Below are positions 39,401 to 52,220 of a stretch of 64,000 bases of DNA, one piece after another. Made by a program: the position numbers and the translations under genes. The notes beneath the pieces are model-generated. The model did no database searches, was not told where the DNA came from, and worked only from the letters and a program-made list of their open reading frames with translations. Source of the DNA: Carya illinoinensis (lineage: Eukaryota; Streptophyta; Magnoliopsida; Fagales; Juglandaceae); contig NC_056758.1 of assembly GCF_018687715.1 (NCBI RefSeq), positions 38,969,467-39,033,466 of the forward strand. Reading direction: 5' to 3'. Every line of letters starts with the position of its first letter. Within the stretch, counting starts at the first letter, position 1.

Positions 39401-42295
39401 GAGTGAATTTACTTTTAGTTTGTTTTAGTGATGTGAAGGAAAACGATTCCTTTTGGATTTTGCAGATATCCTGTTCCTCTGTTGGTCAGATGCTCAATTT
39501 TATTCTCAGCCAGGAAAGTCTCATAATTAGTTCAGCATATGGAAAGAAGAAGAAGAAGTTACTTGAGCGTAGTAGGTCAAACCTTCCTCATAACGTGATA
39601 TGTAAAGGAGGAGATGCATTGTCTTTACTTAGCTCTCTGCTTGATGTTTTGCTACTGAAGAAAGACATTGCAAACAGGTCTGCTTTTTGGAATGTTTCTA
39701 ATTCTGAATTTAGTAAAATTCTCTGTGGTGTTGGAGCAAAGTACTTTCTCAGACTAAATTGATTCAATTTACTGGTTGCAGGGATTCTCTATTAGGACTC
39801 TTATTTAAGCTTCTTGGCAAAGTCTTTTCAGATGAATGGATACAAGGCACTCTTATCCAGGATGAAAAGGTGATCCAAGTATCACCCAACATTTCTCAGG
39901 CCATGTCTAGCGCAATGTGTTACATTCAGCAGACACTGTTAGTAATCCTGGAAGATATTTGTGCTTCACTTATCAATGCTGTTCCACTTAAGGTGTGCCA
40001 CCCATTTTTTTGGATTTGGAAAACATCATTTGGCGATGCTAACAGTCTCTATTACTCTCCCATTATTTATTCATTTTTTTAAATTACGCTTGGCTCATGT
40101 TCCTTGCAGGGTGACATCATACATGAAACGAACATCAAGTTGTTGGTCAAGTGTGCCAATTCTGCGAAAGATGGAGTCACCCGTAACCATGTATTTTCAC
40201 TTATTTCCTCTGTAGCAAAGGTCGTCCCAGAAAAAGTTTTGGACCACATACTAGATATTCTTAGTATCATTGGAGAATCCACTGTATCCCAGGTTTGTTG
40301 ATATATATATATTTTTTGCATAGATTACGATGTACCACAGCTAATTTTATTTTAATTTTGTGACTAAACATGGTATGTCTGTTGGATCAATGCCCCGTTA
40401 CCTGGATAGCCCTTGTACTCATATAGAGGAAAAAATACAAATTTTATGAAAGCTTAGGGACTTTTTGAACAGCATATTAGATATTTTCTCATGCTTTCAA
40501 TTTCAACCTTAACAGTTTTAGTTGCCTGATGTATAATGTAGAATAAAGTAGGTACGGTTGGTTGGCCAGCTCCGGCTTACTCCACCTAGGTTCTTAATTA
40601 AATTCCCTTCTCTTTACAGGAAAAGAGAAAAAAATCTACTGGCGAACATAACTTACACATCCATATGGGATTGTACCTATTATCTCACCCTTCACTCCTT
40701 GTGTATAGGAAGAAGGGATGACATTTAGTAAAACAATGATTGGAAGGCATTCTAAATCTTAGATCTGTACTAATCACATAATCTTTCTAATCTGTCTGCA
40801 GATTGACAATCATTCTCAGCGTGTATTTGAGGATCTTATATCTGCATTGGTTCCATATTGGTTATCAAAGACACATAACGTGGACAAATTACTTCAAGTA
40901 AACTATCTGTCTTTAGCTGTCACCATCTCTTCTGCTCCATTGGCTATAATTATGTCTAGGGTAGTGTTCTAATTTGGTTGAGTTTTTCCTAAAGGTTTTT
41001 TTGAAGGTGCTGCCTGAAGTAGCTGAGCACAGAAGGCTGCTAATTGTTGTATACTTATTAAGGTAGCATCAGTTTTTTATAATGGTTTTTTGTTACTCCT
41101 GCTTAAGGCTGCTTAAATCCTGTTTTTTATAATCTTTCTTGTTGGTTCTTCATCTCCTGCTTAAGTTCGTGCTCCTCCACAGGACTCTGGGAGAACATAG
41201 TAGCTTGGCTTCATTGCTTGCTCTTCTATTCCGTTCATTGGTTTCAAGGAAAGGATTATCTTGCCTTAAAAACTTGTGCGATTCAGAGAATTTCACATTA
41301 TTGATGCACAAAGAGTGGGAGTATGACTTTGCATTTCAAATTTGTGAGCAATATTCATGCCTGATATGGCTTCCAGCTCTTGTTCCGCTGCTTCAACAAA
41401 TAGGGAAAGGTAGTCTGTGTCAAGAACTTTTTATGGAATTGCTATTCACATTGCAATTCACTGTACATAAAATGGAAGATCCAGAGTTCGCTGTCAAGCT
41501 TGAATCGGGGGAAGATTCAGATGATATTCAGGTATGAATCATTTAGCTTTTTCACTCCCTTTACTATAGCTTTCTGAATCATTAATTGTTTGTTCAGAAG
41601 GCCTTGGATTTGTTCTTCAGGAACCTCTTGCCTGCATTCTGTCATCATCTGCAACTTTTCATTGTACTTTGCTATCCTGTTATTCACTTCCGTATACCGC
41701 CATTCAATATTTCAGGGCTCGCATAATAGTTTAAAGCATATCTTTTCTGAGGGCAGGGATGGTAAATCCTCTTGAAAACGAACTGACCCAAAATACTAAT
41801 CCAAAATTGACTAGCATCAGTTGTCACCCATCAAAGACTTGTTTTGCTTTAGATATCTATACCATTGGGATTTCCATTCTGTGTTTAGATATCCTTTTTT
41901 TGATAGGTAATCAAGAATTAAGAATTATATTCATAAGAAAAGGAATGTAACAATCCAATCCCAATATTATTAGGGATTTAATATTGATAATTTTATTGGG
42001 TCTAAATTAGGTTTAATGGGCCATTTTGGATAAGCTGATGGGCTATTATTTATTGAGGTTTGTATAATGTGGATCCTAAATTAGACCATATAATAAATTT
42101 ATTTATTTGTATCTTAAAATATTATCAAAAATATTTTATAATGAATTTTTTCAAATTCTATTAATAAGATGTGTAATTTAATTCAAGTTATCATTATTGT
42201 TATTATTATTATTTTGATGACGGGGGAATTGCCCCATAGTAGAGCCCTTAGGACTCACCCATGGAACCTAATAGAATAAATGTATTTAAGTATTT

Positions 42296-42346
<51 letters not shown>

Positions 42347-45300
42347 GTGATCACGTTACAATAGATCACATTGTAACTGATTCAAATTGAAATGTTGAAG
42401 CCCTCTTTATATTTTGTCCTAGCAAACCACCTTTTCTAGAATCAAAACAAGCCCCCAGGTTGAAGTTGATATACATTGCACCCACCAGTAGTACTCTAGA
42501 TCCCTCCATTTCGTAAAAATGACTTTATTCTTAACCGTGGGGGAGTGGGGTGTTATGAGGAAGTATAAACTAAGTACATAGAAAGTATACATGAGAAGTA
42601 CCTAACTAGGGTTTACAATCGAAAGTAGAAAATCATGGACATTTAGACCATTTAAATCAAGGACCCCCACCTAGAAAAACAAGGTTTTAAAGAAGAGAAC
42701 TTCAAACTCATCTATTGTCCTCTGGTGATCCTCGAAACTTCTATCATTTTGCTCCCTCCAAATGCACCAACGCATACTTATAGGGACCATCTTTCATATT
42801 GCTACCACTTGAGGATTGCCTTGAAGTCCTCTGTAGCTTGCTAGAAAATCCACCAGCCTACTAGGCATGGCCCAGGATAATCTTATTCCCACAAAAAATC
42901 ATCCCATGAGGTCCTGGCCACCTCCCAATTAGAAACTGGTGATCGAATCTTGTGTAGGAATGCTGTTCAAACAAAAAACTGCTTTTAGAGGGGCTTTTGT
43001 CTTCCATAGATTCCTCCATGGAAAAGATGTCATGCCTTGGCTAGTTAGAACTTGGTAGAATGATCAAATTGTGAATCTACCTTTTGTGGAGGGGCTCTAG
43101 CTGATCTTATCTATGGTGCCCTTAGTCATCCTAGCAGAATATAGTAGGCAAAGAACTCGGTGATAACCTCCAACTCCGAATCTTGTGCAACCTTATTGAA
43201 ATCTACATTCCATTGAGGGGAGCCGTGAGAGAAGAACAAGAGATCAACTATTGAAGCATCCTTCACCTGTACAAGGTCAAAAAAGGTTAGGGAATGTTTC
43301 TTTGAGGCTTTGTTCATCACACTATTTGTCGTGCCAAAATTTGACTCCAGAGCCATCACCTATTTCAATACGTGCAAGGCTTAAGATAGTCTCCCACCCT
43401 TTTCTAATGTATTTCCACAAGTGGGTTCGCGTACCACATTCGAGCACCATCCTCCCCAAACTTCGATTCTATAACAGACTTCCATAGGGCCCCCATTTCT
43501 TGTTGGTACCACCAAAACTATTTACCACCAAAGCTTAGTGTGGTGAAAAATAATCTCTTCAGCTCATCTAGGAACGGTTATGGTCTTTGAACCTAGTAAT
43601 GATTCCTTACCACAGAGGAATCATTTTCCATATAGCAACAATATGGGTGTGACTCAGAAGACCTCTCCAACACCCAAAAATGTCCACAACCCTTTTGGGC
43701 ATTACCTGTGCCACTCCGGTCCGATTGAAGATGTTGTCCTAAGAAAGCTGGCACCTTGCAGTGTATGTAACGACCTGACCCAATAATTGTAAGGTTGGAA
43801 AATTGATCATTTTTATTAGGCCTAAATTATACTTAATGGTTCATATTGGATAAGCTCACGAGCGATAAATTATTGACGTTAGTTAGGAGTTTTAATTTGG
43901 ATAAATAACTAGGTTAAATCTCATTTATTATTATTATTTTTTTATGTCTGGGAACCTTTCCAAGGCAGGGCCCTTTGGACCCACCCCTACAGAGTAAACC
44001 TTGGTCCCGTGCACCGCATCCTCAAAAGTTTCCCTGCACAAAACTGGTTAAATTATTGGCTTCTCATCAAGGGGTGTCGCCTCAAATGATTGTTTGCACC
44101 CATGAGGTGTTTAATTTTGGACTTTTTTTTTTTATTGTTTTTATTTTTTATGTCGGAGAACCTTTCCAAGGCAGGGCCTTTGGACCTTGACCTTGAAGGG
44201 AGTGATGCCCCAAGGCGAAGGCCTTCATCACTTGGGCCAACCCCTTGGGGTTAAATCCCATTTATTATTTATTGAAGGAGTTAAGACTCCTTTTAGAATT
44301 TAAAAATTGGCCATTAGAAATTTATTTTAATTTAAAATCATCACTAATTGAAGCCCCCGACGTAGTCTCAGTCACTATCAATCCTACATTGAATGAACTA
44401 TTAGATCATGTTTTTAAATTCAAACTCTCTTATTGAATGATCATGATCAAGTCAACTCGAACTCAAACTTGTCGGCACCCTCTCCCAAATCTCTCTATAC
44501 ATATCTCCCTTCTGTATGTTATTTGGTAAAAAACTATAAACCTCCATAAGTTTAACGGATGAACCCCAGATACCCAATCCAACACCATGCATGACCCATG
44601 TTCACCACGCCAATAGTCGACTGCCTCATTCCTCTCACAACATTCCTCACGTTTTCTCTCTTCTTCTAGTTTACCTGATTGATTTCATACCAGAAATATT
44701 GGATTAACGCTGCGAGTTAAGTAACTTGATCATAATTGGGATTAACAACGTTAGTTAGTTATATATATTATTATTATTAAAGCTAGTTCTTTCAAAGCCA
44801 GTGTTTACGTACCCACATGTCATGATATTTTCAAGCACGTAATTCATCATGTTTCATTCTGCATATTATAGTTATGTATGGGGGTGAACACCGACCCATT
44901 AGGCACAGTTTTTGGGCAAAACCGCTGCCGACCTGAAACCCTTGGAGCAACTGACCGTCACCGGTTGAGGGGGAGGAGAAAAACCGTCCATATCGACTCT
45001 GGCGGTTCACGGTCGGTTCTCGGTTCCCCTTGCCGACGATGGTTGTCAAAGAGAGATAGAGAGTTGCAGAGGAGAAAGAGGACGTGAGAAACAGAAAACA
45101 TATCGAGGAAGAAGGTGGAAGAAGACTATACAAATTGGAAACAACACCGTTTGGTTTTAAATCCAATGGCGTCGTTCCACTTATTTTTTTTTGCTCTGTA
45201 ATGGATAAAACAACGCCGTTTGGTTTAATACCAAATGATGTCGTTTCAGTTGTGTTTAAACACAACGAAAGGCGTAAAATGACACCGTTCCACGGTTTGA

Positions 45301-46655
45301 GCTGGCCTTAAACTGCGATCGAATTGATGACATTTGGTTTTCATAAAATTCTGCTACCCGCCGACCGGTTCCAACCTCCAGCGGTTGGTCTGATCTGTTC
45401 CCGGCCAGTTTGGCAGTTTTTTGTACACCCCTAGTTATGTATGTATTATGCATCTTACATTACATAAAACGTGTAAGTTTTCATAAGATCAAGTGTAAGA
45501 TAAACTCAGAACAGTTAATCAGATGACCCTTCAAATGCATGGTACCAATGCAGTTTCAGGGTTAATGTGCAAGCCACGGACTCAAGCGTGGTCCACCATA
45601 GTATGCCAGAATACTATTAGCGGCTCCCCTTGCAATTGCGGGATGTGGGGCTAGTGCACAACCTCGCAAACAAGGTTTAGTGCTTTGACTAGTCAGATAA
45701 ATTAGACCAGTTAGTTAATTCAGATAAATCAGTCATGCATAGCATAAACATCAGTATGATCAAGCATGATTTTAAACTCTCAGCATATTTGATCATACTG
45801 ATGTTATTGTTAACTGTGGGGAGCGAGGTGTTACAATGTAATTGTAAATGATCTGCTGTTTCCTCATTTTTCTTGTACAAATAACTCTAGTCCATAACAA
45901 AAGACCACATTTCCTCATATCATCCTAAGGATTTTCCCAAGGGAAGCAATCCAACCAAAAAAAGCTACCTTTGGGGGGGTACCTTGCATCTCCAAATGCT
46001 CTTCCAAGGAAAATGGTTGCTGTGTTGAACTGATAGATTCTTGTAAAAGGATTGAACCGTGCATCTCCTACTCCCAGCCAAAGTCCATATTATCCTATCC
46101 ACCACAGCATTACTTGAGCTGCTTTTAGAAATTAGATGTTCACTCTGATGAACTGTTGGAGATATCCATCAAATCTGCCACTATAGCCTCCTTATCACGT
46201 GCAATCAGAAATAGAGTAGGGAATGTGCTCTTGAGGGCCCAAGCACCACACCAAACATTGTGCCAAAGTATTGGCATACTGCTATTGGTAGACTGATGAT
46301 GTCACAAAGACAGAACTGGAAAAAGTCAGATACCTCATAAGATAAGGGTTTGGCATGAGTTAGGGGTACAAGAGTTTATTAAAACCTGAAAAGTGAAAGA
46401 GTAGGTCGCACGCAAGGGAGGACAGAACCCCACTTCTACTCACCAAGGAGAAGGTACTTTTATTTCGTTTCTTCTGGAGTGATATATATCAGTGCCTGGA
46501 CTGGGGGGTGTTGGCCCATGGGAAAACGTTTTCAGATGCGATTATGAATCGAACCAGATTGAAACATTCAGCTGTTGATGGACAAACTTTGCCAAAATGT
46601 ATACTGGCCGAAAAACTCTAGAGCCCATACCTACTTCAAATCTAAAGTGTACCAC

Positions 46656-46700
<45 letters not shown>

Positions 46701-49700
46701 ACACACACACCACAAGAACAACAATTAGCATTTTGAAAATAAAATGTTATTCAAGAATTTAGAAAGGAACCTATTTGTGGGGGTAGGATGGAAGATCAGT
46801 CCTTACTATGGGGGATTTTGGCAAAGAATGAAAAGGGAGAGAGAGAGAGAGAGGTGTTTAACTCTTAACCTTGAATCTCAATTTTTGTGATCAAGTACAG
46901 ATTGGGATTCAAAGTTAATCGCTACTTGGTCTTGCTCTCTAGTTACTCCAGTTTATGCAAGGATTGAATGTGTTGGAGGCTAAAATAGAGGACTAGAAAA
47001 ATTTGAGAATTGCTTTTTTTTATCAGTCTCTGGAAAGGGTCTATTGTTATATGGCTCCCAGCACTGGTTTCCTATGGAGTAGATATGTCCAAGAGGATTC
47101 CTCTGGAAAGTTTTCCAACAGTTTTACATCAGTAACTGTTCTACTTTTCTTTTTCCTCGATCTTTTAAATCTTAGAATGTAACTTCTATGTTGGTGTTTT
47201 CTACACCTGATTACGCTCCCCAATGAATATAGTAATTCTTTATTAGTGGTAAATTTGTTGCTTATTGAAAAAAAAGGAAATTGTGCTTCTGGAATGATAT
47301 GGTGCTTTACTCAAAGTTTAAATTCTATAAATGGAAACCTTACTTTCCCAATGGGATCTAACTAAAACTAATTCATTTGTAAGCCACGGTTCATAACTCT
47401 TCAATTGCTTATGGAACTCCATGGATATGTACAAAATGAATCCCTTATTGGGTAAGCTGAAGCATCTACATGCACTCTTGATGATAAGGTGTCTATGACT
47501 ATTATTCCTTGAACGTGATCATATAATATTAGTGGAAATCCCTATTCTTTCTTTTTTTTTGTTTTGGTGCGTAGGCCGTATGGCCCGTATTGGGATTGCC
47601 ATGAGAATAGTTTTCAAAATGATTCGTGCACTCTTATGTTTTTTTATTTTTGGGTGATAGATTATTTTGCATGTTGGGCGATCAACACTATCAGTACGTT
47701 TTATATATGTTCTGAATGTGTTTGAATGAGCCAATTTGAGACTCTGACATCTGTCTCAACCATATCTGCTGCTATATAGTTCTTTTAGCCTTTTCCTTTT
47801 TTTATTTGGGTTGTGGGTATCTATGGTAGCAAGCAATTTAAAATTACAACGATGATGATGGATGCTTTAATTTCGCAGAGAACACTTGGAGAGCTGATGG
47901 AACAGGTTGTTTTGCTCTCACAACTTGTGGATGCTAGTAGGAAGGAAATATATGTTGTTGTCATCAGGAAAGAATTAAAGGAGTGTCTGCGAGCTGTCTT
48001 GAAATGCGTTACCATGCATATGATCCCTTCAGCATACTTTAAAGGCATTATCAGATTGCTTGGCCATACGGATGGAAACGTGAAAAGGAAGGTACACCCT
48101 GTGATAAGACCATTTGTATATGATTTGTATACGATGAGTTTAATAGGATTTGCATCTGTAACTAGGCTTGGAGATTATCATTAATGTTGACTTATGGGGT
48201 CTGAGGGCACTTAGTACGCTTTACTTTAAATCAGTTGCATGCCTAAATATAATTTTTTTTCTCTTCATTCTTACCATTTTGAATGTGTCAATTTTCCAAG
48301 TACATAAATTGGAAGTCAAGTGCGACTTTACTTAGTGTGTTACTGCTACCTTTTCTGTTTGGTAAATAATGGGATACCCATTGTAAAACAATTCAAGTTG
48401 GTTTTAATTTGAAGTAGATCTTGTGACGATGAGATGGAAAAAAAGAAGATAGAAATAGTAACCAAAAGTGACGAAAATAAGTTTGAAATGTTTTTACCTA
48501 TTAAAAAAAATGTATTTGAGGTTCTTAATTTTTATTTTCATAATCGAATGCTTAGAATGTTTACTGTTGGTCCATAATAAAACTCCTATGTCCCTGGTAG
48601 TATTACAGTGTATCAATTTTGCACCTATACTTTGATTGTGTTAGGATAAAAGAGCTTTGGTGTAGTAGTGGTCGTATTATCCTTTATTTTGATCTATGAG
48701 CCTAGATGACTTCAGTCATTCAAGTGCACTATAGTTATCTCGTTACTTCATAGATGGAGTATACTTCAATGCAGGGTCTTGGGCTTCTATGTGAAACAGT
48801 CAGGGGTCATGACTCGGTTAAATCAAAGCGTAAGGGTAGAAGAGGCTTCAACCCAAGCCCAAGTAGTAATTGGCTGCATTTGGATGAGACTGCTCTTGAA
48901 TCATTTGAAAAGATGTCTTTTGAAATTATTCATTTAGTTGATGAATCTCTCAACGATTCAGATACTTCCTTGAATCTGGCAGCTGTTTTGGCACTAGAAG
49001 CCCTGGCCAGTAGGTTTCCTTCTAATTATTCTATCTTTAGCAAGTCCCTTAGCTGTGTCGCAAAAGGTATTACTTCACACAACTTGGCCATATCCACTGG
49101 CTGCCTTCGTGCAACCAATGGTTTGGTCAATGTGCTTGGGCCAAGGTCAGTAGCCGAGATTCCTCTCATAATGGACAATGTCATAAAGATGTCTGGCAAA
49201 GTCTCTTCACGTTCAGATCTAAAAACAAAATGTGGTGATGGCAACGCTCCTGTTTCGATATCGACTCCCAAGGAGTCTCTTGCTCTGTCTATTCTTCTTG
49301 CGTTGGAGGCAGTTGTAGACAAGCTGGGTGGTTTTTTAAACCCATATCTTGGAGATATCGTGGAAATCTTAGTGCTTCGTCCTGAATACATATCAGGATC
49401 GGATCCAAAGTTGAAATTGAAAGCTGATGTCGTACGAAAGCTCCTTACTGAGAAAATCCCGGTAAGCCATCCTAATTAGAGATCTAGTATTTTCTTTGAT
49501 CTGAAAACCCATGGAATTGGTTTCCGGTTCATTTATCTGTTTAAACCTGATTTTTATTTTCTTTTCCAGGTGCGACTTGTTCTTCCGCCTTTGCTAAAAA
49601 TATACTCTAAGGCTGTTCAGTCTGGAGATTCAAGCTTGGCAATTGGTTTTGAAATGCTAGAAAAATTAGTTCGTACGATGGATAGATCATCTATTTATGG

Positions 49701-52182
49701 ATACCATACAAATATTTATGACCTTTGCTTGCTTGCTCTCGATCTACGCCGCCAACACCCTGTTTCAATTCAGGATATAGATGTTGTAGAAAAAAGTGTC
49801 ATCAACGCAACAATTTCTCTGTCTATGAAACTTACTGAGACCATGTTCAAGCCTCTTTTTATTAGGAGTATCGAGTGGGCAGACTCGGATGTAGAGGAAA
49901 ATGCAAGTACAGGAAGCACCAATATTGATAGGGCTGTATCTTTTTACAGCCTCGTGAATAAACTTGCTGAAAATCATCGGTGGGTAGACATCCTGTTTAT
50001 GTCTTTGCTACACTATTTATGGTTTCTATTTTTTTTTTTTTTTTCCTTTACTACCACTAATATACCAATCTGTATGTTATTGGTTTGAATTTTTTGTCTC
50101 TTGATTTGTTTGAGTAGGACAAACCTAGGATGGCTTCCTGAGTACCAAGTTCAAATAATCTGTCCCTTTGTGGGTGTTAACCACCCATATGGGTGAAATA
50201 CGAAACTAGTATGAGAGAGATTTTCTTGAAATCTTACTTGTCAAAAAAAAAAAAAAAAAAAAATTTCTTGAAATCTTTCTGGGACTTTTAGCTCGTTCTC
50301 TTCCATCTTTCAATGGTATGTGGGGCATACAATTATATTATTTCAATTAAAATCTTTGATTGCACTTAAAAAGACAATTATTATTTCAAATTCTCATCCA
50401 TGTATGCAACTCTTATGCTAACATAAGCAGTCATCTCATTCCTATTTATCTATGCTACAGGTCCTTATTTGTTCCCTACTTCAAATATTTGCTCGAGGGT
50501 TGTGTACGTCATCTCACTGATGTTGGAGATGCAAAAACTTCTGGTTTGATGCGAAAGAAAAAGAGGGCCAAGATTCAGGAAGCAGGCAAACACATGAAAG
50601 AGGAAAACAAATGGCATCTCAGGGCATTGGTCATATCATCGTTACATAAATGCTTTCTCTATGATACTGGGAGCCTTAAGTTTCTCGAATCAAATTTTCA
50701 GGCTAGTCACTCTACCACTATCTCTGAAATTTTTTAGAACGTGGAATATATTTTTAATAAATAAATAGCTGCTATTTATATTACTTCTCCAAATAAAGAT
50801 ATCACTTTTAATAGATACATAACTGCTGTGGTGTTGTATCTAGTTGCCTTGACGTGGCCTGGTTTGGATACAAGACTCATATCATCTAATTATTACAACT
50901 TTTCCAAATTCCCACACAAAATATAATAAATAATTCAATTTTTTCAAATCCAAAAACAATAATAATATTAAAAAATAATATTTTAACAATATTTTATTCA
51001 ACTTTCATCTTAACTCATCTCACCTCAATTCATTATCCAAACTGCACCTTAGATTTTCCCATTACCAAGATTCACTGAGTTCACGAGTTCCCGTTAAGTG
51101 ATATGCTTTTCAGTAGGTTTTTATTATCCAGCCGCTAGGATGTGGGTTTCAATTTCACTCTCCAGAAAATGACTTGCATGGTCATGGTTCCACGTGGTTC
51201 AAGTAACTTTTTCAAATTTCAAATAAAAAAATAATATTCTAATAATTAATTTTTTAATATTTATATTTAATTTTTTCTCTCATTTTGCAAAACTCAATAC
51301 AACATCTTAACTCAAACTATTTCACTACTATTCATAGAATTTTCGTCTTATCTCATTATCCAAACATGTCTTTAGTCTTTTTTACCCTGTATGGTTTCTG
51401 TTTGTGCGTGCTGATAATTATAATAGACTTATTCAAAGAGACGTTATTATTTTCAATTTTGTTGTACCATAGGGGCCATAAACGATCATGTTAGTCGAAT
51501 GAGTTTGAGAGACGAGTGAGTATACACTACATCTTTCTGAAATTTGAACTGAAGATGCAAACCGGAAGAAGTAACGGGAATTTCATTCTTAAGATATTGT
51601 AAATCTTTTACTTATAAAAAAAATAAAGATATGAAGTTACTGGAATTACATTCTTAAGATTTACATTTATTTTTTAAGTTCTTTGTTATATCCTTGTATT
51701 GATTTTATCTAGGCATCTATTTTGCAGGTTCTGTTGAAACCCATTGTCTCACAGCTTGTCATAGATCCACCTGCTTCTCTTGAAGATAATCCTAACATAC
51801 CATCTGTGAAGGAAGTTGATGACTTATTGGTTCTTTGCGTTGGTCAAATGGCTGTTACTGCAGGGACTGATCTTTTATGGAAACCCTTGAACCATGAAGT
51901 AAGTATACAAGCTAGTTTTCTTGCTGTAGCAATTTGTCAATTCCCATCACCAGAAGGATTAACCTTTTGCTTTTGAACCCAAAGTTATTGGTCTTTAAAT
52001 AATTGGGTTTAAAGATTATATGCAAGAATTTTTGGGTCTTTAATTTCACAATCTGATAGAGGTCTACTCTAACTTGTATGATCTTATATCTGTAATTCCT
52101 TTGAACCGTAATTGCCATGCCTTTTATATTTTTACCTATCAAACTTTGAGGCTCTGACTTCATCTCCATAATTATCTGGAAC

Positions 52183-52220
<38 letters not shown>

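Larger units (their letters stand above)
35451..39465 (+). other. UTP10 intron 27, 4.0 kb, with nested LINEs
   Basis: The intron lies between ...[11 protein letters not shown] and [16 protein letters not shown]. It contains a LINE tail (35915-35988), an older antisense LINE fragment split in two (about 36003-36124 and 38512-38800) and a sense LINE inserted into it (36125-38498). From 38800 to 39465 only AT-rich intron DNA is seen. Confidence 0.8.
41889..43560 (-). mobile_element. antisense LINE copy A, decayed, interrupted by a solo LTR
   Basis: It begins with the complement of a poly(A) tail (TTTTTTTGATAGGTAATC), is interrupted at 41946-42562, and continues with the 3' UTR-like AGTATACATGAGAAGTACCT and antisense zf-RVT remnants. 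A minus frame at 43359-43126 reads [18 protein letters not shown] and [20 protein letters not shown], matching the other LINE copies. Many stops and frameshifts. Confidence 0.75.
43766..45835. mobile_element. LTR-like element (probable solo LTR) of the same family, with internal duplication
   Basis: It starts TGTAACGACCTGACCCAATA and ends GAGCGAGGTGTTACA, a TG...CA element. The flanks GTGTA (43761-43765) and ATGTA (45836-45840) match at four of five bases. Without the nested MITE it is about 1.5 kb. A roughly 45-bp block (GGAACCTTTCCAAGGCAGGG and neighbours) occurs twice, at about 43945-43985 and 44155-44200. No gag/pol coding capacity is visible, so a solo LTR is most likely, though a small non-autonomous element is possible. 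Confidence 0.65.
43595..46330 (-). mobile_element. antisense LINE copy B, decayed, interrupted by an LTR-like element
   Basis: 43595-43765 corresponds to the antisense C-terminal coding region of LINE copy 22590-22738 (GGAATCATTTTCC, TTGGGCATTACCTGTGCC-like). Past the insertion, 45836-46330 continues with TGATCTGCTGTTTCCTCATT, the AAGATCACATTTCCTC-like region and AAAGCTACCTTTGG, i.e. the neighbouring zf-RVT coding part. The family alignment is continuous across the insertion. Confidence 0.7.
41532..47878 (+). other. UTP10 intron 33, 6.3 kb, a multi-level transposon nest
   Basis: The intron runs from GTATGA after ...[12 protein letters not shown] to TTTCGCAG before [11 protein letters not shown]. 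From left to right it holds plain intron, an antisense LINE interrupted by a solo LTR, a second antisense LINE interrupted by a related LTR that itself carries an hAT MITE, a poly(C)/(CA)n tract, and decayed retroelement-like DNA to about 47275. The two flanking coding exons are in phase, so the whole nest is removed as one intron. Confidence 0.85.
50702..51727 (+). other. UTP10 intron 37, apparent GC-AG intron with MITE debris
   Basis: The reading frame requires the junction ...[16 protein letters not shown]. The donor side reads TTTTCAG|GCTAGT, so the intron begins with GC rather than GT; the acceptor is the normal TTTTGCAG at 51721-51727. GC-AG introns are the commonest non-canonical class handled by the major spliceosome. 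The intron contains two GTTTGGAT-type MITE copies. Confidence 0.7.

Noticed and set aside
44831..45311. Three open frames, up to 144 codons
   Set aside because: They cross the hAT MITE and its palindromes; repeated [14 protein letters not shown] strings come from the foldback units, not from a gene.
46542..46724. Gly-run frame
   Set aside because: Translation of the poly(C)/(CA)n tract.
3504..52215. Possible CRISPR-like arrays among the short repeats
   Set aside because: All are simple microsatellites or two/three-copy tandem repeats without regular spacers, and the genome is a plant's.
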